This document shows, piece by piece, positions 1-10,661 of a stretch of 64,000 nt of DNA; within the stretch, counting starts at the first letter, position 1; each line of letters starts with the position of its first letter. The position numbers were made by a program, and so were the translations under genes. This DNA is from Piper betle (taxonomy: Eukaryota; Streptophyta; Magnoliopsida; Piperales; Piperaceae), in NCBI GenBank assembly GCA_033002965.1, contig JAURVB010014642.1:1-64000 (forward strand), written 5' to 3'. The notes beneath the pieces are model-generated. The model made no database searches and was not told the origin of the DNA. It saw only the letters and a program-made list of their open reading frames with translations.

Positions 1-1456
1 ATTGTCATGTGCATGGTATGCAACATGCTCGTGTGTCACATTCTATATTCTAAATACTACATAATATATCACAAGGAATATGATGTTTGGTGCGAATTTG
101 CACCTAATAAATTGCACATGTTATTTCACAATTCTAACCTGTAAAATTATTATATATACGTAAAGCTTTCATGAGTCATGATAGTTGTAAAGCTCGTAGT
201 AGACTTAAAAAACAAGGAATTATAAAGCCAAGAACACACTAATAATGCAAATGGTCCGGAGCTAACCACAGCCATTATTTGATCCCAAATGTCATTGCCT
301 GTTAGCGGCTGCTAAATCATTATTAGTATTATTATTGTTGTTGTTATAGAGTTCAAAATCAGAGCCATCGTCCACCAAATGAGCTGGCAACTGCACTCCC
401 CAGACCCAAATTAGTCCTTTACTTATTAATTACGCCAAATAAATAAACTATAGTATAAAGTCTAAACTAACTCTCTTTAATATCTGGTTCAAGTTGACAA
501 TTCACCTCACACCAAAGCAGATGGACCACACCTCCCCGGCCCTGCGTCAATTTATAATTAGAGTCAGTCCTAATTAAGGTGGTTTATGGTTTAGGTTGTG
601 GCCTTCTAGTTTTGTATATTCATTTGAAAAGAATTCAATTAAAAGCTCTCATTAGTCTTAACTCAAATATATTTGGTTTGGCAAGATATCCTTCCTCGCA
701 ACAGCTTTGAAGAAACATAATTTATGATAAGATTGTGCAATTCTTTGTGAACTCTTTCAAAACCTTATATCTTTGTATTAAAAAAATTAGGCTTTAATTT
801 TTTATTATAATTTATAACTAAATATAATTAAAATATTGAAAATAAGATTATGAATGGAAATTAGACCATTACTTACTCCCCCAAATTCCATGATCTGACC
901 ACCTAACTTCTATGAGAAAACTCATCCATGCGAAACGAACCATATGACCAAAAAATTTCCCCAACTTTCCTTCCATACCCTCAATATTATACCATAATCT
1001 CACTCTATCACACCTGGCACAAGTGAAATACTCTTCAACGGTGTGGGTATTCTTGTAAGTATGGCCGGCGGGTGCAACCTCTGCCTGCTCCACCTCGCGA
1101 CTGACTGGCCATGGCGGCCGAGAAGATCAAAAGAATCCCAACACGAAGGCCGAGAAACTTATCACCACTTTCAGAAATCAATCATTGAATTCCTTTCTTT
1201 TTCTTCCTCTCTCCACCTCTATCCTTGATCCTTTTTTATTTTGTTGGTATAATCATTGCACTGTCTTCCCGGCTTGCAACTGGTTTTACTGACAATCAAG
1301 AGCTACTCCCTTGCAAGCAAACTTCGTGCTCCATTGGTTATGCCGGTTACTCGAGCTTGTATTTGCACAAAGTCGGCTTCTTTCTTCTTCCCCGCCCGAT
1401 TATGATCACATAGATATCAGCTTTTGGCGGTTTGGGCTGGTAGTCGACGGAGAAAA
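1..1456. other. 5' intergenic/promoter region of KLCR
   Basis: AT-rich spacer up to about 1060, then increasingly GC-rich toward the KLCR start. It holds only short ORFs with no recognisable domain. The KLCR promoter and 5' UTR must lie in the last few hundred bases, but I see no convincing TATA box. Confidence 0.5.
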
Positions 1457-4355
1457 ATGCCGGGCCAGTTCTCGCTCCAGACGCCGCCGTGCGCGCCGCC
1501 GCTCCACGTCCTCATCCCCGGCGACACCACCCAGGAGCTGCTCGCCAGCAAGGCCCGATCCCCGATCCCGAAGAGGGCCCCATCAGCCTCCCCTCACCCT
1601 CGCCCTCCATCGCCTCCCGAGCCCGCCCCTCCCCACGTAAGCCCGCCTCGCCGGCGTCCAAGGCCGCTGTCGACGAGTCGGCTCTGGACAACCCCGACCT
1701 GGGGCCGTTCCTGCTCAAGCTCGCGCGCGACACCATCGCCTCCGGCGACAGCCCGGCGAAGGCGCTAGACTTCGCGCTGCGGGCGTCGATCTCATTCGAG
1801 CGGTGCGCCGGGGAAGGGGAACCCAGCTTGGAGCTGGCCATGAGCCTCCATGTGCTGGCCGCCATCTACTGTAGCCTCGGCCGGTACGGCGAAGCCGTCC
1901 CCGCGCTCGAGCGGTCCATCGCCGTCCCCGATCCCGGCCTAGGCCCCGACCACGCCCTCGCGGCCTTCTCCGGCCATATGCAGCTCGGTGACACCTACTC
2001 CATGCTCGGCCAGCTCGACCGCTCCATCGCTTGCTACGCCCACGGGCTCCAGATCCAGACCGACGCCCTCGGTCCCTCCGACCCCAGAGTCGCCGAGACT
2101 TGCAGGTATCTTTTCCTCCCCTCCTCCTCCTCCTCCTCCTCCCCTCCCCCGCCGGAGAAGGCCGTCGTTGCCATTGCCAGCGCCGGCGACGAATCGGTCT
2201 GACCCGATCCAAACGGGTAGGTGTTGGATCCGTTTATGGCCCGTCGGGCCTGTTGGGAAGGCGCACGTTAGATGAAGTGGAGGGTAGTGAGTTACGTTGC
2301 GCCGAGAGTGGATGGTTTGGAAGTGTTGGCTTTTCACATGTCATTAGATTCTGTTTCATTTCGGTTTCATTTATTTATTTATTTATTGTGTTAATATTTT
2401 GTGCACTGTAATCATTACGAGGAGATTAATTGAATAATCACATATAGTATGTTGTAGCTGTGAAAATTTAAGAGGTAGGAGGGAAGTAAATTGTATGGAT
2501 TTTGCCATACTTTTCGCTATTAGAGATATTTTTATCCTAATCACACCAAATAACTGAGCTTGGAAGTTGGATCACCTAAGAGGGGATAACAACTTAATTT
2601 AGGCCGGTTAAGATTAGGTTACTAAACTATGCATGCAAAAAAGTATTCACTCGCTTGTCTTTTCAATCTGTACAATTATCATTCTACGTTTAATACTTGT
2701 ATCATGTTTGATAGTGTACCCATATCCTATCTTAACGTCTTGAGTTTGAATAGGCCTTCCTGTTAGACAGTTAACGTGATATCAAGCATTAGGAGAGGGA
2801 ATGTTGGATAGCATAAAGATTCATATATGATCTAATGGAGATTTGATGATGGGCAGGTATTTGGCGGAGGCCCATGTTCAGGCTATGCAGTTTGATGAGG
2901 CAGAGAAGCTTTGTAAGAGGACTCTTGACATCCACCGGGAGCATAGCGCCCCTGCTTCACCGGAAGAAGCTGCAGATCGCAGGTTGATGGCTCTCATATG
3001 CGAGGCCAAGGGTGATTATGAGTCTGCTCTTGAGCACCTTGTGCTGGCCAGCATGGCCATGATAGCTAATGGGCAGGACCACGAGGTGGCTGCCATTGAT
3101 GTTAGCATCGGAGACATCTACCTTTCCCTTGCCCGCTTTGATGAGGCCGTTTTCTCTTATCAGAAGGCACTCACTGTTTTCAAATCCACTCGAGGAGAGA
3201 ACCATCTTTCAGTTGCTTCTGTGTTTGTCCGTCTGGCAGAGCTCTACTACAAGACCGGCAAGCTGCGTGAGTCGAAGTCATACTGTGAAAGTGCACTTAG
3301 AATATATGCCAAGCCTGTTCCTGGTACTACCAACGAAGAGATTGCCAGTGGTCTCACAGAAATTTCTTCCATATATGAAGCTGTGAACGAACCAGAGGAA
3401 GCTTTGAAGCTGTTGCAGAAGGCGATGAAGTTGTTAGAGGATGTGCCGGCGCAGAGAAGCACATTGGCAGGGATTGAGGCACAGATGGGCGTGATGCTTT
3501 ATATGGTTGGTAGGTACCCTGAAGCGCGCAACTCCTTTGAGAGTGCAGTGGCGAAGCTTAGAGCTGGGGGAGAGAAAAAGTCGGCCTTCTTTGGAGTTGT
3601 GCTCAACCAGATGGGACTGGCTTGTGTACAGCTTTACAAGATTGATGAAGCAGCTGAGCTATTTGAAGAGGCTAGAGCCATTTTGGAGCAAGAGTGTGGA
3701 CCATATCACCCGGATACTCTTGGTGTATACAGTAATCTTGCTGCCACTTATGATGCCATGAGCAGGTAATTAGCACTCTTCTCCTTTGAATACACTCTAT
3801 AGCTTAAATATGTTAGCTCCACAATCACTCTTGCGAAGCTTTTAAAGCAATCACATGTTCAGGGCTACTTGTTTGAACTCCAAAGTCATTTTATTTTATT
3901 TTTTACCGCATCAATTATTGATTTGCAACATGGCATATTATGTTACAAGGCCAATTAAGTTATGGAATGATAAGATTATGAATTGCTAATTGTGACGATG
4001 CAGTTTATTCTTATCTAGCATAAACACTAATACCACGATATTTATTTACAATAGTTTGCTTGTAAGAGAAATTAGGATGCAGATATGCAATGAGTTCATC
4101 GTTTTTGCCATCCTTTTAACAGGGGGGAAGATGCTATAGAGATATTGGAGTACATTTTGAAAGCCAGAGAAGAGAAACTTGGGACAGCAAATCCAGATGT
4201 AGATGACGAAAAGAAAAGGCTAGCTGAGCTCTTGAAAGAAGCAGGTAGGGCCAGGAATAAAAAGCAAAATCTCTGGAAAATCTCTTCGGTTCGAACTCAA
4301 AAAGACTGGTAAAGAAGTAAAACGAAGATGGGGAGGATTGAGTTTTAAAACATGA
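1457..4355 (+). CDS. KLCR: Kinesin-light-chain-related TPR protein (KLCR/CMU family), 3 exons, three apparent 1-base losses
   Basis: Exons 1457-2105, 2857-3765 and 4123-4355 have GT-AG borders (ETC-R|YLAEAH and AMS-R|GEDAIE across junctions). The product is a string of TPR repeats, e.g. AMSLHVLAAIYCSLGRYGEA and HMQLGDTYSMLGQLDRSIA in exon 1 and VGRYPEARNSFESAVAKL in exon 2, ending DDEKKRLAELLKEAGRARNK. Plant KLCR proteins link cellulose-synthase complexes and IQD proteins to cortical microtubules; that role comes from the family. The start at 1457 (MPGQFSLQTPPCAPPL) fits the family N-terminus, but its frame meets the TPR frame only if one base is missing between about 1530 and 1640. At the 3' end the family tail (KSLENLFGSNS, then KEVKRRWGGLSFKT) appears only if one A is missing in each of two A5 runs (about 4260 and 4300). 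With three bases restored the length is a multiple of three (597 aa), normal for the family. Identity is certain; the exact termini are not. Confidence 0.9.
2106..2856 (+). other. KLCR intron 1
   Basis: Donor is gtatct after 2105 and acceptor is gggcag ending at 2856. It is 751 bases, AT-rich after an initial GC-rich, CTCC-repeat-rich 100 bases. Nothing else is recognisable in it. Confidence 0.85.
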
Positions 4356-4958
4356 GATATGCCCTCCGAGCATTGCTCCTGATTTGCAGAATTTGTAACA
4401 TACACACGTATGCGAATTAATTACAGTTTTTTCCCGTGAATGGATTGGTGTATGATATCTTTTGTTTTTGTTCATCATTTGTGGTGCCTGCCTTTTTATT
4501 ATTACATCTGGAAAAGTTTTCTGTAAGAGCAACTTTATAATGTTAAAAGTGGATTGGCTCACACCATACAAATATTCTTCATTATTGTTGCATAAACAGG
4601 ACATTTCTCTGGTGAAAACTATCTTGATTTTGAGATCTGACTTTACTGTAACGAAGGATTCCAGTCATTTCTCCACACAAGCTAAGTCAGCAGACGGGAA
4701 AAACAACAGCATCAATAAATTTTGGAATAAAGATTACAAAGCAAGCTCTAAAAAAATCTGCTTCTCTCAGAATTTTGCATTGTTTGGTGAAATTAACAAA
4801 ATGCTCATTCCATTCAAAAAGGCATGCAACGGAAGGCAATCTCGATCCCAAACTTTTAAGCAATTTAGTCAGGAACCACGTTTTCTTTCTTCATCTGTTC
4901 TAAGAATCAACCATTAACGTAGTCGGAGTTGCCATAAGTTTAAACAGTTTCTGTAGTC
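4356..4958. other. Tail-to-tail spacer between KLCR and pTAC7-like gene
   Basis: Contains the 3' UTRs of two convergent genes. A 151-codon open frame at 4462-4917 (+) has no domain and AT-rich composition typical of UTR, so it is not called as a gene. Confidence 0.5.
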
Positions 4959-5270
4959 TTAAGTATGCTCTTTCAGAAAACTAGGGCCAGGCTTGAAGGG
5001 ATCAGTTTCCATGTAAGCTTCTTCGCGATAGAATCCAGCTTCGTCCATTCTGTTGCTCAAAACATGAAGGATTGCTTTCTTTGCTCCATATTCATCTCGA
5101 TTGTTTTCAACATATTTTTTGCCTCAGCTGCAACCTCATTCACAAAATCAAAGCTGTTATCCTCCCTTAGCAACAGCTTCTTGATGTCCATGGTCATTAG
5201 TTTCCCAGTTGCCTCACTTGCTCCTCTAGAAAAGGGACTCTCTCCATCTTGTATTCTTCTAACTTGATGT
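4959..5270 (-). pseudogene. pTAC7-like (plastid transcriptionally active) gene, 3' exon only, frame broken
   Basis: On the minus strand, pieces in three frames line up as one conserved protein end: DIKLEEYKMERVPFLEEQVR, TGKLMTMDIKKLLLREDN then SFDFVNEVAAEA, and YVENNRDEYGAKKAILHVLS followed by RMDEAGFYREEAYMETDPFK and a stop at 4959-4961. I recall this as the C-terminal region of PTAC7/PAP12, a small subunit of the plastid-encoded RNA polymerase complex. Two single-base losses explain both frame jumps; one sits in an A6 run near 5110. A possible acceptor (aaaaaag) precedes 5270. The upstream exon with the Trp-Arg-rich segment was not found in the following 2 kb, where a solo LTR is inserted. 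It may be a real last exon with assembly errors, or a remnant. Confidence 0.6.
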
Positions 5271-5984
5271 CTTTTTTGGTGTGGAAAGAATTTTGTGAAT
5301 ATCAATTGACTGGCTATAATAACACTAGTAAACAGGGATGTGATAATAGTCAATAAAATTTTATCCAGACAACTTAAATATCATTGGATAAATGTCAGGT
5401 TAAATGAATTCCACTCTCTAACTCAATATTAAAGAACTGATTAACAGTATACCATTGGCAGACAGAAAAAACCAGTCCAATGACTAGTATGAAACTAGTT
5501 TAAAGTCTCACACTACCAAAGTTCCTATAATACTGAAATGCATCTTGCAAGAATATAGTTAACGCTCCCTTGCATAATATACAAATTTCAACACATGTGA
5601 ATATGTATGATGGTTATAAAGAAATATTCATTCGAAAAATAGGTAGTGAGACCTGCGATTATATTCAAAGTTGGAAACACAAACTATACACTACACACCT
5701 CTAAGGGATACATCCCCTAAACTGTTAGTAAAAATTGTTGGGGTCCCTCATCATACGATAGATGTGAGAAGACTACAACTATATGGGGAATCGTAAAGAC
5801 ATGAAGTTATTCCAAGAGGTATGAGGAATTCGAGAAGAATTACTAAAGACGATGAGTATTTAGTATTTTGGCTCTTGGTATTTACGAGGCTAGTTTTCTT
5901 TTCTTATATATATATAGTTGTATTGTGAGAGAATAGAATATGAGAGAGTACAACAGAACTGAGTGTATCATTGTGTACCTCACT

Positions 5985-6180
5985 GTGAGGTACAGTGAGG
6001 CTCTCCCTCTCTTAGTGAGGCTCTCCCTCTCTCTCAGTGAGGCTCTCCTCTCTCTCTAGTGAGGCTCTCCTCTCTCTCTTAGAGGAGGAGAGCCTCTCTC
6101 ATGCAGCCTCTCCTCATAGTGGGGCTCTCCTTCTCTCTCTTAGAGGAGGAGAGCCTCTCCTCATGGTAGCCTCTCCTCGT
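5985..6180. repeat. GTGAGGCTCTCC minisatellite with hairpins
   Basis: Repeated gtgaggctctccctctct units occur in direct orientation, interrupted by reverse-complement copies (gaggaggagagcctctc near 6085 and 6145). The block can therefore fold into several GA/CT hairpins. It lies inside the solo LTR. Confidence 0.8.
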
Positions 6181-6239
6181 GGTGTACTTACTTTGTCCAA
6201 TGTAGCCTCTCCTCATGGTGTACTTACTTTGTCCAATGT

Positions 6240-6600
6240 GTGTATCGGTCTTAACTGGAGTGTGTTCCAGTTAGAGGTTGGTGTTCCTAATTGGAGTTGT
6301 TGGTGTTCCTAATTGGAGTGTGTTCCAGTTAGAGGTTGGTGTTCCTAATTGGAGTGTGTTCCAGTTAGAGGTTGGTGTTCCTAATTGGAGTTGTTGGTGT
6401 TCCTAATTGGAGTGTGTTCCAGTTAGAGGTTGGTGTTCCTAATTGGAGTGTGTTGGTGTTCCTAATTGGAGTGTGTTGGTGTTCCTAATTGGAGTGTGTT
6501 CCAAGGATTGTGTTCCAAGGATTGTGTTCCAGTTAGTTGTGTTCTAGTTAGAGGTTGGTGTTCTTAATTGGAGTGTGTTCCAGTTAGAGGTTGCGGTTAC
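6240..6600. repeat. TTGGTGTTCCTAATTGGAG minisatellite in the solo LTR
   Basis: About ten imperfect tandem units combine ttggtgttcctaattggag with tgtgttccagttagagg. Units are gained or lost in blocks, so this stretch should be length-variable between copies of the LTR family. Confidence 0.85.
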
Positions 6601-6981
6601 AGATCTAGACAGGGTCACCATTGGTGGTGCATGTGAGAGAAGAAGAGGAATTGTTCGTTGTGAGGAGAAGACATGAGTTCATTGGTAGTGCATGTGAGAA
6701 AGAAAGAGGAATTGTTCGTTGTGAGGAGAAGACATTAGTTTGGGTTCTTCGACAAGACCAACTGTAGTTTATTTCTTATCCTTCTCTACCTTTTGTCTAT
6801 GATTTGTAATTGGAAGTAATTTTACTCTTCTCATATTTTTTGGTTGTGGTTTTATTTCAATTTGAAAGTTTCCACTTTAAATTTGTGTGTCATATATCTT
6901 TTATCCTGTATTGGTTTGCCTTGTCAAAACACATACAACATGGTGTTTGGGGATTTTTGTGGTTAAAATCCCAACAAAAAT

Positions 6982-8296
6982 AACATTTACCTCCAATTAT
7001 TTTATTTTATTTATTTATATACTCACAAAGACTTTATAACGATCATGACTTAAATACAATTTAAAATAGCCTTCCTTTCATAGTAATATTACTTTTGATA
7101 AACAAATTAATGTATTTCTTAGACGTACCCGCTTATAGTTGCATCATCGGTAACTTTAAATAGTATGTTAAATAAAAAATATTATTTTCTTATCTTAAAT
7201 ATAGTTGAAAGTCACTAAGAATATAATTAAAACATTCTTGTTCGAAGATCTCACTTAATAGAAAAGAGGGATTATCATGCCACTATCATCATGGTTGAAA
7301 TATCACACGTGGCACGAATCACATGTTATAGTGAATATATATTTACTTAAAATATAAACTCATATAGTGTGCATGTATTTTATCAATACCATATAGACTT
7401 AAGTCTAATTGTTAATTAGATAATTAACATGAGACATTATATCAACAATTCATGTAAATTGTCTAAGTCTCGTATCTAGCTTAATGAGATATATAATTGT
7501 AGGATATCATATCGACTATTTTAAAAAATAGTCTTATCTTTATCATTTTTAAGGCGATATACATGACATAAAGTACACATGTCTTATCTCTTAATATTAC
7601 TCAAGCATTAAAAGTAAATATTCTGTGAGAGAATCATTCATCTCATTTGACATGTTATTATTTATGTTAGTATAATTTAAGAAAATATAATGAAGTGAAA
7701 TGAAAATTTTTATTAATTCGTAAAAAATAAAAATTACCCAAAAAAGTTTGGTGAAATAAATATGAAAAATATACTAATATACTAAGGTCACCATCTTAAT
7801 ATGGGAAAGACATACATTATGAGGTATTGGCTTATTTAATGGATGAACAACCATCTAATGTATAAAAATATATTTTAAACCCACTTTATTCTACTAAACA
7901 ATGTCAACATAACGGGAAAGGTTGCCAGGAAAAAAAGGATAAGCATACTTTAAGCCAGTCTTGTCCTTGATAGACAAAGACACTTCAGCCAAGGAGACAG
8001 AATTCTTGGTGGATGAGGTAGCAGGTGGCTAAGGGTGTAGACAAAATGGGCAAAGCAATCGTTTTGGTGACTGTTCCCATGGACTGCACTCGCAAATACG
8101 GCAAATTATGCCTTCATAGTGGACAAAACAACACATATTTACTTCTCGCTGGCTTCGTAGCTCCTTCGTTCAAGCATTAAGACTTAATAATCTCCGCCCT
8201 CTGAGCAAACTTGGCCAACAACTAATCAAGTCAAGTTACAACAAAACAAGCAAAAGCAGACATCTGATAACCCGTTCCCCTAATTGTTCTCAAAGC
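6982..8296. other. AT-rich spacer between solo LTR and hAT MITE
   Basis: Mostly AT-rich sequence without coding potential to about 7900. At 7949-8080 (-) there is a short exon-like stretch starting ATG (MGTVTKTIALPILSTPLAT) and, one frame over, SSTKNSVSLAEVSLSIKDK before a GTATGC donor. It resembles a transit-peptide-bearing first exon, but I cannot identify it. Confidence 0.4.
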
Positions 8297-8343
8297 ATCA
8301 CTGCTAGGGGTGCTAATTGAGTGAGCGAGCCGAGCTCGAATTA

Positions 8344-8430
8344 AAAAAAATAAGGTCAATGTGGTTTGAACCCACAACCTTGAAGTCATCAAGGTGAATA
8401 CTTACCATCTCAACTAGCTTACATCTTTAT
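8344..8430 (-). repeat. tRNA/SINE-like fragment inside the MITE
   Basis: Read on the minus strand, TAGTTGAGATGGTAAG resembles a pol III A box and GTGGGTTCAAACCAC a B box, about 30 bases apart, followed by a T-rich end. This is the layout of a tRNA-derived SINE head. It is too diverged to be a functional tRNA. Confidence 0.45.
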
Positions 8431-8448
8431 TATTATATTGCATATATA

Positions 8449-8642
8449 TATAATATAATATAATATAATATAATATAATATAATATAATATAATATAATA
8501 TAATATAATATAATATAATATAATATAATATAATATAATATAATATAATATAATATAATATAATATAATATAATATAATATAATATAATATAATATAATA
8601 TAATATAATATAATATAATATAATATAATATAATATAATATA
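8449..8642. repeat. (TAATA)n pentanucleotide microsatellite, about 38 copies
   Basis: A near-perfect run of the five-base unit taata covers about 190 bp inside the hAT MITE. Its uniformity suggests recent expansion. Confidence 0.97.
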
Positions 8643-8659
8643 AAGACTATATTATTATA

Positions 8660-8850
8660 TTATTTTATCGAGTCGAGTTCGAATCGAGCTACGAGTCGAG
8701 TTCGAGTCGATTTCGAGTTATAACCGAGTCGAGTCGAGTCGAACACGACCTTGCTCAAGCTCGGCTCGTAAGATTCGAGTTCGAGTCGAGTTCGAGTCGA
8801 GCATTTAAATGTCGAGTTTCGAGTCGAGTCAAGCCGAACCGAACGCTAAA
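8660..8850. repeat. GAGTCGAGTTC degenerate repeat
   Basis: Many overlapping cgagtcgag/ttcgagtcg units fill the right arm of the hAT MITE. The motif is close to self-complementary (TCGA core), so it can also form local hairpins. Confidence 0.75.
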
Positions 8851-8893
8851 TGCTCACGAGCTAACTCGCTCAATTAACAACCCTAATCACTGC

Positions 8894-9690
8894 TCACACA
8901 ACCAACGCTTCCAAACAATAAATGTCGAAACTGACAGCCACCGTTGCAAAACGTGCAACCAAGTACCCAAAACAGCGCCCAAGTCAACCGCACGTAACCA
9001 GTGTAGCCAACTACATGGGCCAATGACCCTGCATACTCCGTGCCCACCCTGTTCAAATCTGTCTAACTCGCCGCATCGTAGTTGCCGAAACTCGCTTCTG
9101 ACAAATAAAAAACAAGGCAGATAAGCGTTGAGCGAATAGGTTATCTTAAATTTTCGTGACAATATCTTTGACCATGATAGCAGTCACCTTCTTTATATAT
9201 ATATCCAAAGACTCGTGCCATGCGCGAGAGATATATTTAAAACTAATTAATACTATTATATATATAGATATTAAGAATATATACAAAATCAATTTTGAAA
9301 TTATTATAATATTATTTTCAGATAAAATAATGAATATTTATTTATATTTAACAAAAATACAGTTAAATACACTATAAAAAAATTAATTTCAAAGAGTAAA
9401 TAGAATTTATTTTTAAAGATTTTAATTCAATGAAAATTATACTTTTAAGTTTTTTAATAAGAAGTAAAAATATGTAAATAAATATATAAAAATAGTAAAC
9501 ATCTAAATTAAGTATATTGTTAAGTACTAAAATTTAATTTGATAGTATAATTATAGATATATTAAAATATATTAATATTTTCATATTTTGTGATTGGGTA
9601 AAATAATAGTCTAATACATATATAGTAAAATAGTGAAAGCAAGGGTAGGAAAGATTTTTGGCCCCATCGTCTGATCAAGGACAACCCATA
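8894..9690. other. AT-rich intergenic sequence
   Basis: No supported gene. A 91-codon minus-strand frame at 8887-9162 has no recognisable domain. The rest is very AT-rich with short TATA runs. Confidence 0.45.
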
Positions 9691-9695
9691 TTTGA

Positions 9696-9746
<51 letters not shown>
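9696..9746. repeat. (TA)n microsatellite
   Basis: About 24 uninterrupted TA units from just after gatga to tatctcttcc. It generates the Tyr-Ile repeat open frames seen on both strands, which are not genes. Confidence 0.97.
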
Positions 9747-9749
<3 letters not shown>

Positions 9750-9759
9750 TCCTCCCCTC

Positions 9760-9950
9760 TTTCGTAGATTCCCTTGCTCGCTGCCCGCAGATGCCCCCCT
9801 TCGCCGGCCGCAAACGCCCCCCCCCTTCCCCGACTGCGGATGCTCCCCCCTCCTTTGCCTACGATGACTCCCTCCCCCGTCGTAGACGCTCCCACCCTCC
9901 CCCACCCGCAAACGCTCCCCCCTCCTTTGTCTGTGACAACTCCTCTGCCC
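9760..9950. repeat. C-rich degenerate minisatellite
   Basis: Imperfect units of roughly 25-35 bp combine cgc(a/g)gatgc or cgcaaacgc with cccccct and ccttcgcc. Strong C/G strand asymmetry and low complexity; no credible coding frame. Confidence 0.6.
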
Positions 9951-9989
9951 GCAACGACTCCTTCTCGTCGGCGATCCTGGTCGTCGCCA

Positions 9990-10661
9990 GCATTTGAGCC
10001 CAGGTCGTCAGCGTGTCGACGGCAGGCCCGGTAACGGGCCAGTTTTACGTATTCGCCGGAGGCGCTGCTGCTGCACCAGACGGATCCATTGGACGCCAGG
10101 CCAGTAGGGAAGCGGTGGGAGGATGGGCCAGGCCGTCCGCGGTGGCGGCGGCTGCGGTGGGCAGGTTGCGTCGGGTTGGTGGTGCCGGGGAACTGATTGT
10201 AGGTTGCATTTTAGGGAAAGAAGATTAATGCGACAAGTAGGAAAGCAAGGGCTGGTGAGTTCTTCAGGATCTAAGCTCTATAGTGTTTCTTCTTCTGAGA
10301 TTGTTAAAGTAATCGACTCATTTGCTTTTCGTTAGTAGTTTAGCTTGTTTAGCTTCAAGTTTGGATTTTGTCTACAGTTTGTAGATAATGTGTTGTCTTT
10401 TGCAGTATCATTTGCAATTTGTAGTATTTTAGCTCTTTTTATTACCCGGGCTGGGGTGGTGATTTCTCGGTTGATGGGGAGTTCTGTCGGCTGAGTGGTG
10501 CAGTTTGGATCTCCATTTTCACAGCAGATTCTATAAAGTCTGTAGCCTGTTATCAAAGGTTACTGGATATTCTGATGTGGTAGTGATTTATGTTTTCTAA
10601 TAGGTTGAATTCACTTGTCTTAATGGAGGAACAAGTAAACATGTCCCTGTGTGTTTCTATT
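9990..10661. other. Unassigned sequence downstream of the truncated NLP gene
   Basis: GC-rich to about 10200, then T-rich with gene-like base composition, but no protein similarity I can recognise in any frame. In particular there is no RWP-RK or PB1 coding sequence, although this is where the 3' half of the NLP gene would be expected. Confidence 0.5.

Larger units (their letters stand above)
5736..6976. mobile_element. Solo LTR of a Copia-type retrotransposon with perfect 5-bp target duplication
   Basis: The block starts tgttggg and ends cccaaca, a perfect 7-bp inverted terminus of LTR type, and is flanked by AAAAT at 5731-5735 and AAAAT at 6977-6981. Length is 1241 bp. A TATA-like run (cttatatatatatag, about 5903) precedes a GT-rich region, as in an LTR promoter. 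No PBS, gag or pol lies on either side, so this is a solo LTR formed by LTR-LTR recombination. The strand cannot be fixed with certainty; the TATA position suggests plus. It carries two internal minisatellites listed separately. Confidence 0.88.
8305..8885. mobile_element. hAT-type MITE with 8-bp target duplication
   Basis: Left end TAGGGGTGCTAATTGAGTGA and right end, reverse-complemented, TAGGGTTGTTAATTGAGCGA form imperfect terminal inverted repeats. ATCACTGC flanks both sides (8297-8304 and 8886-8893). TAGGG termini with an 8-bp duplication are diagnostic of hAT-superfamily non-autonomous elements. The 581-bp interior is dominated by a (TAATA)n array and TCGAG-rich sequence, with no transposase. 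Confidence 0.88.

Noticed and set aside
1489..2202. 237-codon frame starting MRAAAPRPH as the KLCR start
   Set aside because: It contains the TPR frame, but its N-terminus does not look like the family, whereas MPGQFSLQTPP at 1457 does; it also reads through the intron 1 donor.
4462..4917. 151-codon plus-strand frame
   Set aside because: AT-rich, between two convergent gene ends, no domain or homologue recognised.
5985..6180. CRISPR-like or microRNA hairpin array
   Set aside because: Repeats are contiguous without unique spacers and lie in an LTR; eukaryotic context.
8370..8412. Functional tRNA gene
   Set aside because: B-box-like core is present but no cloverleaf stems can be paired; fits a SINE relic better.
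8887..9162. 91-codon minus-strand frame as missing NLP 3' exons
   Set aside because: No RWP-RK or PB1 residues; unrelated composition.
9562..9997. Overlapping open frames with Tyr-Ile runs on both strands
   Set aside because: They are translations of the (TA)n microsatellite and the C-rich minisatellite; no domain or splice structure.
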